The notes below the pieces were generated by a model that searched no databases, had not been told where the DNA came from, and saw only the letters and a program-made list of their open reading frames with translations. Below are positions 16,968 through 25,512 of a DNA stretch of 64,000 nucleotides, one piece after another; position 1 is the stretch's first letter; each line of letters starts with the position of its first letter. The stretch comes from CAYJPA01 sp964371945 (lineage in GTDB: Bacteria > Chloroflexota > Chloroflexia > Thermomicrobiales > UBA6265): contig CAYJPA010000019.1 in NCBI GenBank assembly GCA_964371945.1, forward strand, positions 1 to 64,000. Direction: 5' to 3'. A program made the position numbers and the translations under genes.

Positions 16968-19571
16968 ATGCCGTTTGGCACAACACTCAAAAAAGCTGCA
17001 GAAACCGAAGCCGCCTCCGAGAATCCGACAGTTACGGTGTCCGAAGAGAAGGCCCCCGTCCGCAAACGGCGAACAGGTCCCCGAACCGAACGCCCCAAGA
17101 AGCGTCCGATTGCCCTGCCGGTGCTTGTCGTTGACGAAACCGTGCTGCTGCCTCACATGTCGATTCCCTTCCCAATCGAGGATGACGAGGCCGCGGCGGT
17201 GATCGACCGTGCCTCTCGAATGCCGCAGCGTCAGGTGCTGGTGCTTACCGAACGCCCGATCAAAAAGGGCGATGCGGACGGTCATGATATCGGCGAGTTC
17301 CGCGAGCTCTTTGCCGATCTCGGGCTTGCCAGCTTCAATGAAGATGAGCCGATTGCCACCGAGGATTCCCCTGAATGGGTCCCTGACGACCAGTTCAGTG
17401 ACGATGAGTTCGAGCTCTGCACCGTCGGCGTGATCGCGGAGGTCGGGCAGCGGATTACGCGGCCTGGCGGTCACTCGCACGTCATCCTGCAAGGCGTGGC
17501 CCGCGGTGTCGTGGTCAGTTATCTACAGCAGGAGCCCTATCTCGTTGCGAGGGTCAACCGGCACGACGATCCGGTCAGCAATTCGCCCGAGTCAGAAGCC
17601 GCAATGACCGCGGTCTTGGAGCAGATCGAGAACTACATCAGCATGCTTCCGAACGTTCCCGAAGAAGTGCTGACGATGGTTCGCAGCGTCGAGGAGCCGG
17701 GTTGGCTCGCGGACCTGATCGCTTTCTCGCCGGAATTCACGGCCGATCAACGTCAGGATTTGCTAGAAGTGCTCGATCCGGTCGAGCGGCTTCGCAAGCT
17801 CAGCGTGATGATCCAAAAGCGGCTGATCGTGCTGAATCTCCGCCAGCAGATCGCGACCGAAGCCCAGGCCGGGATGGATCGTCAGCAGCGCGAGTACTTC
17901 CTCCGCGAGCAAATCCGCGCGATTCAAAAGGAGCTCGGCGAGGGCAGCGCCGAAGAAACGCTCGCCGGCGAGCTTCGCGGCAAGATCGAAGAATGCGGAA
18001 TGCCCGAGGATGTGAAGCAGAAGGCGCTCGTTCAAGTCGAACGCCTCGAGCAGCAGCATCCCTTCTCGCCTGAGATCGGCGTGATCCGCGGCTACCTCGA
18101 ATGGTTGGTCGAGCTACCGTGGGCGACGGAAACGCCTGACCGGCTCGACCTAACAGAAGCGGCGGCAATTCTCGATGCCGACCATCATGGATTGGAAAAG
18201 GTCAAGGAGCGCATCGTCGAGTACATCGCGGTGCGGAAGCTGGCCGGTGAGAAGCTGCGCGCTCCGATCATCTGTTTTGTCGGACCTCCAGGGGTCGGCA
18301 AGACGAGTCTCGGCCGTTCAATCGCGCGCTCGATCGGTCGCAACTATGTGCGGATGTCGCTCGGCGGCGTGCGCGACGAGGCCGAAATTCGCGGACATCG
18401 CCGCACTTATGTCGGCGCAATGCCCGGCCGTGTGATCAAGGCGTTGCGCGACGCGAAGAGCAAGAACCCGGTGATGGTGCTCGACGAGATCGACAAGGTC
18501 GGTTCGGATGCCTTCCGGGGCGACCCCGCCTCCGCTCTCCTCGAGGTGCTCGATCCGGAACAGAACTCGTCTTTTTCGGACCACTACCTCGAGGTGCCGT
18601 TCGACCTTTCGAAGGTCATCTTCATCACGACCGCGAATCTGCTCGAGCTCATTCCGCCGGCGCTTCGTGACCGGATGGAAGTGATCGAGGTTCCAGGCTA
18701 CACCGAGGTCGAAAAACTGGCGATTGCGCGCGATTTCCTGATGCCAAAGGCATTGGAGTCCCACGGTTTGACTCCCGAGCAGCTCAAGGTGACCGAGGAC
18801 GGGCTCCGGCGTGTGATTCAGGAGTACACGGAAGAGTCCGGGGTTCGTAACCTGGAGCGCGAGCTCGGCACTCTCTGCCGCAAAATCGCGAAGCGCTTTG
18901 CCGGCGACGATCCACCGGCCGAGGTCACGATCACCGAGGTCGAGGTCGAAGCGTTCCTCGGGGTGCCGCGTTACGAGTACGGATTGGCCGAAGAGCAAGA
19001 CGAAGTCGGCGTGGCAACGGGCGCCGCGGTGACCAGCGTCGGCGGCGACCTCCTTTCGATCGAAGTGATCGTGATGGAAGGCAAGGGCGAGCTGCTTTTG
19101 ACTGGACAACTCGGCGAGGTGATGCAGGAATCGGCCCGGGCGGCCATCAGTTACGCCCGCGCCAATGCCGACGACTTTGGTTTGGAGCCAGGCTTCTTCG
19201 ACAAGCGCAACATCCACGTGCATATTCCGGCCGGTGCAATTCCTAAGGATGGTCCGTCGGCAGGGATCACGATCGCGACCGCGCTGATCTCCGCCCTTAC
19301 TGGACGGAAGGTGCGCAAGGATGTCGCGATGACCGGCGAGGTGACGCTGCGCGGCAAGGTACTTCCGATCGGGGGACTACGCGAAAAGACGCTCGCCGCA
19401 CATCGCGGAGGAATCAAGACCTTCATTCTGCCGAAGCGGAACGCGAAAGATGTGTCGGAACTGCCCGAAGTGGTGCGATCCGAAATTAAGCTCATTCAAG
19501 TTAGCGCCCTGTCGGAGGTGCTCGACGCGGCGCTGCTTCCGCTGGAAGCTCGCGGACTCCACGTCGCCTAG
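16968..19571 (+). CDS. lon: ATP-dependent protease La (Lon)
   Basis: An 867-residue cytosolic AAA+ protease. The N-terminal substrate-recognition domain starts near residue 45 (LPVLVVDETVLLPHMSIPF) and has an acidic insertion near 120-150. The long coiled-coil region includes QREYFLREQIRAIQKELGEG. The AAA+ module has Walker A GPPGVGKTSL at about 438 and Walker B VMVLDEIDK. The protease domain has PKDGPSAGIT with the catalytic Ser near 763 and GGLREKTLAAHRGG with the catalytic Lys near 806. It degrades misfolded and regulatory proteins. The N-terminal extension of about 40 basic residues is longer than usual. No CIRCE or HAIR element was seen in the upstream spacer. Confidence 0.97.
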   Translation: MPFGTTLKKAAETEAASENPTVTVSEEKAPVRKRRTGPRTERPKKRPIALPVLVVDETVLLPHMSIPFPIEDDEAAAVIDRASRMPQRQVLVLTERPIKKGDADGHDIGEFRELFADLGLASFNEDEPIATEDSPEWVPDDQFSDDEFELCTVGVIAEVGQRITRPGGHSHVILQGVARGVVVSYLQQEPYLVARVNRHDDPVSNSPESEAAMTAVLEQIENYISMLPNVPEEVLTMVRSVEEPGWLADLIAFSPEFTADQRQDLLEVLDPVERLRKLSVMIQKRLIVLNLRQQIATEAQAGMDRQQREYFLREQIRAIQKELGEGSAEETLAGELRGKIEECGMPEDVKQKALVQVERLEQQHPFSPEIGVIRGYLEWLVELPWATETPDRLDLTEAAAILDADHHGLEKVKERIVEYIAVRKLAGEKLRAPIICFVGPPGVGKTSLGRSIARSIGRNYVRMSLGGVRDEAEIRGHRRTYVGAMPGRVIKALRDAKSKNPVMVLDEIDKVGSDAFRGDPASALLEVLDPEQNSSFSDHYLEVPFDLSKVIFITTANLLELIPPALRDRMEVIEVPGYTEVEKLAIARDFLMPKALESHGLTPEQLKVTEDGLRRVIQEYTEESGVRNLERELGTLCRKIAKRFAGDDPPAEVTITEVEVEAFLGVPRYEYGLAEEQDEVGVATGAAVTSVGGDLLSIEVIVMEGKGELLLTGQLGEVMQESARAAISYARANADDFGLEPGFFDKRNIHVHIPAGAIPKDGPSAGITIATALISALTGRKVRKDVAMTGEVTLRGKVLPIGGLREKTLAAHRGGIKTFILPKRNAKDVSELPEVVRSEIKLIQVSALSEVLDAALLPLEARGLHVA

Positions 19572-19667
19572 CTACTCCCACATCGGGACCTGGACGCTCC
19601 GTACGGCTCCCGATCCGCGTCTTGGTGAACGGAATAGGCGAATTCGGCGCTCTTTGCGGACATTCTC

Positions 19668-19707
19668 TTGACAAAACTGGGGTCCTAGTACAATCTTCCT
19701 AGGACCC
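19668..19707 (+). promoter_or_regulatory. Promoter with overlapping 9-base dyad (candidate operator)
   Basis: A consensus -35 TTGACA at 19668-19673 and a -10 TACAAT at 19689-19694 are separated by 15 bases, shorter than ideal. A perfect inverted repeat, GGGTCCTAG at 19680-19688 and CTAGGACCC at 19699-19707, encloses the -10 box. A repressor bound here would block polymerase. The regulator is unknown. The same dyad could instead form a hairpin at the 5' end of the transcript. Confidence 0.6.
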
Positions 19708-19743
19708 TTGCCTGAGAGACACCCGTCGTCGAGGAGCAAAACG

Positions 19744-20079
19744 GTGACCCGCAGCCGTACGTCTAAACCCGAGGACCGCGTCGTCGCGGAACAATCAACC
19801 CCAGCGAATGTGTACCGCTTGTTCGCCGTCGAACCGCATGGCTGGTCGACAGTTTTGCTCGAAGATCGAGCAGGCTCCATCTACTTGGCGTCGTCCGCGA
19901 CCGGCAGTTTGATCTCGGTCTCGAGGGACGACGCCGAGCGTATGCTAGCGGAGCGGGCCTACAGGCTCTGGCAGGGTGATCGGCGTTGGGCCGCGCTCGA
20001 ATCGCTGCCTCTGGTGGCCTCCGCCTTCGTGCGGGACATCCCACAACCGGATCACGATGGAGCGGATGCGTCCTTCTAG
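19744..20079 (+). CDS. Small conserved-type hypothetical protein
   Basis: A 111-residue soluble protein I do not recognise. The first 20 or so residues are basic and polar, followed by a compact alpha/beta region with alternating strands (YRLFAVEPHGWSTVLLED, GSIYLASSATGSLISVS) and a helix (DDAERMLAERAYRLWQGDRRWAAL). The GTG start is chosen because GAGGAG lies seven bases before it. An ATG 36 bases upstream would sit almost at the predicted transcript start. Its promoter carries a strong dyad, so it is probably regulated. It is convergent with the metal transporter operon and not obviously part of it. Confidence 0.6.
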   Translation: MTRSRTSKPEDRVVAEQSTPANVYRLFAVEPHGWSTVLLEDRAGSIYLASSATGSLISVSRDDAERMLAERAYRLWQGDRRWAALESLPLVASAFVRDIPQPDHDGADASF

Positions 20080-20142
20080 AGCCCTGTCTCATCCATGATC
20101 GACATCAACCCGGGACAAGAATGAGTCGCGGCGAACAGCCGG

Positions 20143-21255
20143 CTATGTCATGACGATCGCTTCGCGTGCACGCGCGCGGCCGTCGTCGGTCAACGACAGG
20201 TCGCCATTCTGTTGGCGAACGAGCTCATGCCGTTCCGCCAACTGAACGACGCGAACCGCGAAATCTGGTTGCCAGCGCAGATGGGCGTTCAAGTGCTCGA
20301 CGCGGTTCTCCTCTGATGCGCTCGGCAGCCCTTCATGGTTGAAGAGATGGATCGTCAGCATTGTTAGGGCGAATTCCCAACCCTGGCGTGCTCGACGACG
20401 GGCGGCCGCGGCGAGCCCCTGTTCGGGCGCAAGGAGGAACGCCGTGAGGAAGATCGCCCCGACCATCGTCGCCACGGCTCCCGCAATCGATGCATCGAGC
20501 CAGTGCGCCAGCCAGTAGCCGGAGATCGCCGCCGTCGCACCCAGAAACACACTGATGACCATCATGTACGAAAGCCTATTTGAGAGGAGATAAGCCGTGG
20601 CCGGCGGCCCGATCATGAGCGCGACGACAAGGATCGATCCAACCGCGTCGAACGCGCCGACCGCCGTGATCGAAACCGAGCTCATCAATGCATAATGCAT
20701 AACTGCTGGCGCGAAACCCAGCGTCGCGGCAAGTCCGGCATCGAATGTCGCGAGTTTGAGCTCCTTGTAGAACACGCCAATGAAGAGCGCGTTCAGCAGC
20801 AAAATTGCGGTCATCAGGATCAGCGACTGTGGTCCGATGTCGTAGTCGCTGATGATGACCCGGCGAAACGGTGCGAACGCCAGCTCTCCAAGTAACACGG
20901 CGTCAATATCGAGGTGCACGTTGCTGGCATAGCGGGAGATGAGGATGACGCCAACGCTGAACAGGAGCGGAAAAACAAGACCAATCGCGGCGTCTTCACG
21001 CACCCGACCCGTGCGTTGAAGCAGCTCGACCAGCACGACCGTCGCGATCCCGACCAAGGCCGCTCCGATCACCAGGAACGGTGACGAGAGATTTTCGACC
21101 ACGAAGAACGCGAGCACGATTCCGAGCAGGATTGAGTGGCTTATTGCGTCGCTCATCATCGACATGCGGCGCAACACCAGGAAGACGCCCGGCAGCGCGC
21201 ATGCAGCGGCGACTACGACGGCAATCAATTGGATCTCTATCTGCGAAGACGTCAT
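20143..21255 (-). CDS. Metal ABC transporter permease (ABC-3 family) with C-terminal winged-helix-like tail
   Basis: A 370-residue protein. The first 275 residues form an ABC-3 (Zn/Mn/Fe) permease with about eight helices, including ALPGVFLVLRRMSMMSDAISH and the VGSILVVALMIGPPATAYLL EAA-loop region. After RRRARQGWEF the last 95 residues are soluble and look like a winged-helix domain: three helices, then LVRQQNGDLSLTDDGRARA, a typical wing and LTxxGR end. A comparable fusion is known in Chlamydia YtgCR, where the tail is a DtxR-like repressor. It is the last gene of the operon and overlaps the preceding permease by four bases. Confidence 0.85.
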   Translation of the reverse strand: MTSSQIEIQLIAVVVAAACALPGVFLVLRRMSMMSDAISHSILLGIVLAFFVVENLSSPFLVIGAALVGIATVVLVELLQRTGRVREDAAIGLVFPLLFSVGVILISRYASNVHLDIDAVLLGELAFAPFRRVIISDYDIGPQSLILMTAILLLNALFIGVFYKELKLATFDAGLAATLGFAPAVMHYALMSSVSITAVGAFDAVGSILVVALMIGPPATAYLLSNRLSYMMVISVFLGATAAISGYWLAHWLDASIAGAVATMVGAIFLTAFLLAPEQGLAAAARRRARQGWEFALTMLTIHLFNHEGLPSASEENRVEHLNAHLRWQPDFAVRVVQLAERHELVRQQNGDLSLTDDGRARAREAIVMT

Positions 21256-22433
21256 TTGGCCGGCCTCACGGTCTTGTTGCCAGGATGCTCATCGGAAGAC
21301 TCGTCTCCGCGGTCGCGACCGTGCAGGTCGGTTTCCATGGCGGCAGCTCGACCTTCAGGGGTGAGGAGCCACGCGCCGGTATCGGTTCGATGCACCAATC
21401 CGCGTTCATCGAGTTGAGCCAGGGTGCGAACCAGACCTGATCGACCGGGATTCATGGCGCGCAGCACCGCGGCCGGGTGACCCGCCAATCCGCCGGCATG
21501 TTGCGCTTCGAGAACCGCGAGATCGGCGAGAAGGGCGTCACCTCGGAGCCGGTGTCGTGTCTGACGCTCAACGACAATGCCCCATAGGAGCCCCCGTCCC
21601 GGAGCGAACAGGAGTGAAATCAATACGATCGCGCTTACGGTCACAACAATTGTTGGACCCGTCGGGAGCCGGTTTGTCGTGCCGCTTAAGGTTGCACCGA
21701 CCACGCCTGAAAGCGCGCCGAAAAAAGCCGACAGGATGACCATCAGGCCGAGCCGGTCGGTCCATTGCCGGGCGGCGGCGGCCGGGGCGACGATCATCGC
21801 GCTCATCAGAACGACACCGACCGTTTGGAGCCCCACCACGATCGCGATCACGATCAGCGAGGTCAGCACGACATCGAGCAGGCGAACCGGGTAACCGATC
21901 GTTGCGCCAAAGTCCTGATCGAAACTGAGGAGCTTGAATTCCTTCCAGAACATGATCAGAACGAGGATAGCGATCGCGCCGATCCCCGCCATAGTGAGCA
22001 CGTCGTTGACGACGAGCGTCGCGGCTTGCCCAAAGAGGTACTTGTCCAGTCCGGCTTGGGACGAATCGGGACGGCGCTGGATGAAGGTGAGCAGCATCAA
22101 ACCGACGCCGAAGAAGACGGAGAGAACTAAGCCAAGCGCGCTGTCGAACTTGACCCGGGTCGTGCGAACGATGCCCGCTACGAGGTAAGTGCCGATCCAA
22201 CCGGCAATCGCGGCTCCGATCAACAACACGAGCGGAGCCTTGCTGCCGGTCAGGAGAAACGCGAGAGCAATTCCAGGCAGCGCGGCATGCGAGATCGCAT
22301 CACCGACGAGACTCTGACGGCGCAGAACCGCGAACGACCCCAACGCCCCAGAGACGATGCCCAATGCCCCGGAGCCCAGTGCCACGGTTCTGAGCGTATA
22401 GTCGAAGATCAGATCGTGGAGAACGTCATCCAA
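21252..22433 (-). CDS. Metal ABC transporter permease (ABC-3 family) with C-terminal winged-helix-like tail
   Basis: A 393-residue protein with a TTG start preceded by AGGA in the end of the ATPase gene. Residues 1-285 are an ABC-3 permease: ALGSFAVLRRQSLVGDAISHAALPGI, a helix-rich core, and TVGVVLMSAMIVAPAAAARQW. The remaining residues form a soluble tail with helices, a PAAVLRAMNPGRSGLVRTLAQL segment and LVHRTDTGAWLLTPEGRAAA, which matches a winged-helix wing and terminal helix, then a His/Asp/Glu-rich end. It pairs with the next permease to form the membrane channel. Both permeases of this operon carrying such tails is unusual. Confidence 0.85.
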   Translation of the reverse strand: MDDVLHDLIFDYTLRTVALGSGALGIVSGALGSFAVLRRQSLVGDAISHAALPGIALAFLLTGSKAPLVLLIGAAIAGWIGTYLVAGIVRTTRVKFDSALGLVLSVFFGVGLMLLTFIQRRPDSSQAGLDKYLFGQAATLVVNDVLTMAGIGAIAILVLIMFWKEFKLLSFDQDFGATIGYPVRLLDVVLTSLIVIAIVVGLQTVGVVLMSAMIVAPAAAARQWTDRLGLMVILSAFFGALSGVVGATLSGTTNRLPTGPTIVVTVSAIVLISLLFAPGRGLLWGIVVERQTRHRLRGDALLADLAVLEAQHAGGLAGHPAAVLRAMNPGRSGLVRTLAQLDERGLVHRTDTGAWLLTPEGRAAAMETDLHGRDRGDESSDEHPGNKTVRPAK

Positions 22434-22438
22434 GGTCG

Positions 22439-23233
22439 CTAATCCTGACCGGCATCGCCGCCTTCGGCAGTCGTCCTATTGAGGAATGCAACGCGGCCGC
22501 CGTAGGCGAGACGAAGATTCCGTTCGGTAAAGACCTCGTCGACCGGACCACTGGCGATTCGGCGAACGTTCATCAGGGTGACCCAGTCGAAATACTCGGG
22601 CACGGTTTGCAGATCGTGGTGGACCGCGACGACTGTTCTGCCGGATGCCCGCAAGTCTCTGAGCAAGGCGATGATGGCGCGCTCGGTTGTTGCGTCGACG
22701 CCCTGGAATGGCTCGTCCATGAGGTAGATAAGCGAGTCCTGAACGAGTGCGCGCGCCAGGAAGACCCGTTGCTGCTGACCGCCGGAGAGCTGGCTGATTT
22801 GCCGGTTCGCAAATTGCTCCATTCCGACTTTCGATAGCGCATCGAGCGCTCTCAATCGATCGTCTTTCCCGGGCCGCCTGACCCAGCCCAATGCGCCGTA
22901 TCGCCCCATTGTGACCACATCGAGCACGCTCGTCGGGAAATCCCAGTCGACGCTTCCGCGCTGAGGCACGTAACCAACCGAGCGGCGCTGCCCTACGTAT
23001 GGCTTGCCAAAGATGCTGACCTGCCCGGCGACCGGCTTGAGCAAGCCAAGAATCGCCTTGATCAGCGTCGTCTTGCCGGCGCCGTTCGGGCCGACGATCG
23101 CCATCAGTACGCCCGGCGGAACAGAGACATCCACATCCCAGAGTACCGGATTCTCGTTGTAGGCGACGGTAAGGTCCGTCACCTCGATCGCCGCGGTGCC
23201 TGTTTCGGCGCGAGCGCCTTGGATAACGGTCAT
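22439..23233 (-). CDS. Metal ABC transporter ATP-binding protein
   Basis: A 264-residue ABC ATPase of the Mn/Zn/Fe chelate class. It has Walker A GPNGAGKTT (about residue 49), VPQRGSVDWDFPTSVLDVV (the Q-loop region characteristic of MntA/SitB/TroB-type ATPases), signature LSGGQQQRVFLARAL, Walker B LIYLMDEPF and the switch His in VAVHHDL. It sits between the solute-binding protein, with which it overlaps by four bases, and the two permeases. It energises import of a divalent metal into the cytoplasm. The metal cannot be decided from the ATPase. Confidence 0.93.
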   Translation of the reverse strand: MTVIQGARAETGTAAIEVTDLTVAYNENPVLWDVDVSVPPGVLMAIVGPNGAGKTTLIKAILGLLKPVAGQVSIFGKPYVGQRRSVGYVPQRGSVDWDFPTSVLDVVTMGRYGALGWVRRPGKDDRLRALDALSKVGMEQFANRQISQLSGGQQQRVFLARALVQDSLIYLMDEPFQGVDATTERAIIALLRDLRASGRTVVAVHHDLQTVPEYFDWVTLMNVRRIASGPVDEVFTERNLRLAYGGRVAFLNRTTAEGGDAGQD

Positions 23234-24258
23234 GCAGGTTCCTCCGCGCTGAGGCCAAGCAGCGCACTGACGATGGTGTCGGTGTTCGTGCGGACCATGC
23301 CGATGTATGTGCCTTCGTATGTTCCCTTGTCGCCCATCGCGTCAGAAAAGAGTTGACCGCCTATCTGGACATTCCATCCACGCGATTTCACCGCTTCCCG
23401 AAGCGCTTCGACGGTCCGACGAGGAACCGAGGATTCGACGAAGATCGCCGGGATTCGGCGTTCGGTTATGAATTCAGCAAGCTTCTGGACGTCCCCGGTG
23501 CCCGCTTCGGTTGCGGTACTGATCCCTTGCAGTCCACGGACCTCGAAACCGTACTGAGCGCCGAAGTAACCAAACGCGTCGTGTGCGGTAATAAGGATCC
23601 GGTTCTCGGCGGGCAGCCGAGCGGCTTGAGCTCGTACATACGCGTCGAGCTCATCCAGCTGCACCGCATATGCGATCGCTCGTTCCTTATAGTCGACGGC
23701 GTGACCGGGGTCCATCGCGATGTACGTGTCGCGGATAACCTCGACCGTGAGTTTCCACATGGTGACATCGAACCAAACATGCGGATCGTAATGTCCCGCA
23801 AACTCAGGCGGTGAATGGAGCAGCTCGCGAGGGATTCGATCCGTGACGGCGACAGTGACGCTACGGTCGCCCATCCGTTCTAGAACCTCGGCCAGCCCCG
23901 CTTCGAGATGGAGTCCGTTGAAAAGGACAATATCGGCCTCGGCGAGTCGCTGAACGTCACCCTCACTCGCTTTATAGAGATGGGGATCAACTCCAGCGCC
24001 CATCATCGTGCGGACATCGACTCGATCGCCCCCGACGATCGCGGCGACATCACCGATCATCCCCGTGGTGGCGACGACCTTGATCTGACGGTCTGTGACA
24101 ATCGTCAGGCCGTGTTCCTTGACCTTGCCGCACGCCGTGAGCACGCCAACGGACAGTAGGCAGACAACGACCAGTGGAAAAATGCGGCGGCTCCAGCATG
24201 TTCGCGAGTATCGTGACAATGGGCAGGGCGATTTCGACTCACGTTGACCGGAGCGCAT
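23230..24258 (-). CDS. Metal ABC transporter solute-binding lipoprotein (ZnuA/MntC/TroA-like)
   Basis: About 342 residues, cluster A-I binding protein. After a basic N-terminus and hydrophobic segment the lipobox LTAC places a lipid-anchored Cys. Expected metal ligands are seen: His in GAGVDPHLYKAS, His in HYDPHVWFDV, Glu in IFVESSVPRRT and an acidic ligand near the C-terminus (QLFSDAMG). The lack of a long His/Asp-rich loop argues for Mn or Fe over Zn, but this is weak. The ATG used has GGAG eight bases upstream; the open frame extends 27 codons further. It heads an operon with a promoter and dyad about 100 bases upstream. Confidence 0.9.
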   Translation of the reverse strand: MRSGQRESKSPCPLSRYSRTCWSRRIFPLVVVCLLSVGVLTACGKVKEHGLTIVTDRQIKVVATTGMIGDVAAIVGGDRVDVRTMMGAGVDPHLYKASEGDVQRLAEADIVLFNGLHLEAGLAEVLERMGDRSVTVAVTDRIPRELLHSPPEFAGHYDPHVWFDVTMWKLTVEVIRDTYIAMDPGHAVDYKERAIAYAVQLDELDAYVRAQAARLPAENRILITAHDAFGYFGAQYGFEVRGLQGISTATEAGTGDVQKLAEFITERRIPAIFVESSVPRRTVEALREAVKSRGWNVQIGGQLFSDAMGDKGTYEGTYIGMVRTNTDTIVSALLGLSAEEPA

Positions 24259-24351
24259 TCGAACAAACTCCAAGCAAATAGTTTCTGATTTCTTTCGGCC
24301 GCCGGCGACGACGCGCACGTCGCCGCGCTGCCGAACCAAAGGGCAGTGACC

Positions 24352-24388
24352 ATGTTATTGCAGACGATAACTAATTTCAAGATTAGTT
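24352..24388 (-). promoter_or_regulatory. Promoter and palindromic operator of the metal transporter operon
   Basis: A perfect inverted repeat AACTAAT-TTCAAG-ATTAGTT at 24369-24388 lies upstream of the operon. On the minus strand TTGAAA (24375-24380) and TAACAT (24352-24357), 17 bases apart, form a good promoter, and the dyad covers the -35 box. This is what a metal-responsive repressor of the DtxR/MntR type would use, although the sequence is not a textbook box. No separate regulator gene is adjacent; the winged-helix tails of the operon's permeases are candidates. Confidence 0.65.
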
Positions 24389-24443
24389 GTGACTAAATCC
24401 CCGGCATCCGCGCTCGTGTAGGATCCTTAGGTACGGTCCGTCA

Positions 24444-25505
24444 TTACTGAACGATTGCGAGATCTGGGAAGAGCGACGGCGCGCGCTCGTCCGCGTCTTC
24501 CATGGCTTTGCGAATACCGATAACAAGCTCGTCTTCTGACGGTGCTGACGCCCATCGTTGCCAGACACGGCCGTTAAGCGCTTCTACCGGTGTTCGCGCC
24601 TCAGGTCTTGGCAAAACGATCGCCACCGACCCCGCGGGCTCCCACACCACCGCGACTGTTCGATTGCCGTCGGCCTTGCGCCACATCGCGACAACCGCGG
24701 GGCCGTCAGGCCGCCGCAGGACCTGTCCACGGATCGGCACGGGCCATCCACTCGCGATGCGGCTCATCGCGCTGCGCAACATAGTTTCCGATTCGGTCAG
24801 TGGCAGCGGTTCGGCCTGAGCCACCGCACCGGGCGCAAGTCGGAGGCCTCCCAGGAATCCGCGCCGCACATGCGGAGGCAAGCCGGTCAAGAGCGCCATA
24901 TATGCGCTGAAGCGGTTGTTTTTGAATGCTAGGAAGCCGCCGGCGAGGATGGAGATATGAGCGGCCAGGATGATCCCCGAGAGCCACGGCACTCCACCGT
25001 CGTACATCTGGCGGAAGTCGCCGCCTGTTACGCCGGTCGCCAGATCGAGGAGCGGATAAAAGATGAGCGCGTTGGCAATCGAAAGGATCGCGAACTGCAC
25101 CAGAAGCTCGTTGTACGCGGGGCGCATTGAGGGCCGTTTGAGCAATACGAATCCGAACGCCAATCCCGCCAGAATCGCGTTCACGGTCACCCCGGCCGCG
25201 GCGACGATGATCTGTTGTTCGTCCGTGAATCGACCCTGGTAACTGACAAATCCAGCAAAAACGTAGTAGCCGAAATCGACTACCTCGCCGCCGAAGACCC
25301 AGACCATCGTGGCATGTCCGAGCTCATGGAGCGCCACCGAAATCGGCAGCAGGAGGAAGAACGCGGCTTGATCGACGAGCGCGCGATCGGCGTCGGTAAA
25401 CTCCATGTCGAACATCGTCCGCCGGTTGCGAACGATCGCGCCAACAACTCTGATGCCGGCAAACGCGATGAAGAGCGCAAGAATCGCAAAAGGGCCAAAA
25501 TCCAC
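24444..25505 (-). CDS. M50-like membrane zinc metallopeptidase
   Basis: About 353 residues. Two N-terminal hydrophobic segments precede SVALHELGHATMVWVFGG, where HELGH supplies two zinc ligands and the catalytic Glu. NALIFYPLLDLATG resembles the NxxPxxxLD motif that gives the third ligand. Further helices follow, then a soluble C-terminal domain of about 150 residues with no recognised fold. Such proteins cut substrates inside or at the membrane or act as non-proteolytic homologues. The GTG start lies eight bases after the stop of the MFS gene; the longer frame overlapping that gene looks non-coding. The substrate is unknown. Confidence 0.72.
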   Translation of the reverse strand: MDFGPFAILALFIAFAGIRVVGAIVRNRRTMFDMEFTDADRALVDQAAFFLLLPISVALHELGHATMVWVFGGEVVDFGYYVFAGFVSYQGRFTDEQQIIVAAAGVTVNAILAGLAFGFVLLKRPSMRPAYNELLVQFAILSIANALIFYPLLDLATGVTGGDFRQMYDGGVPWLSGIILAAHISILAGGFLAFKNNRFSAYMALLTGLPPHVRRGFLGGLRLAPGAVAQAEPLPLTESETMLRSAMSRIASGWPVPIRGQVLRRPDGPAVVAMWRKADGNRTVAVVWEPAGSVAIVLPRPEARTPVEALNGRVWQRWASAPSEDELVIGIRKAMEDADERAPSLFPDLAIVQ

Positions 25506-25512
25506 GGTTCGA

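Noticed and set aside
16735..16986. Long N-terminus of the SIS isomerase reaching toward lon
   Set aside because: It would exceed family length by over 80 residues; a TTG after AAGGGAG gives the normal size.
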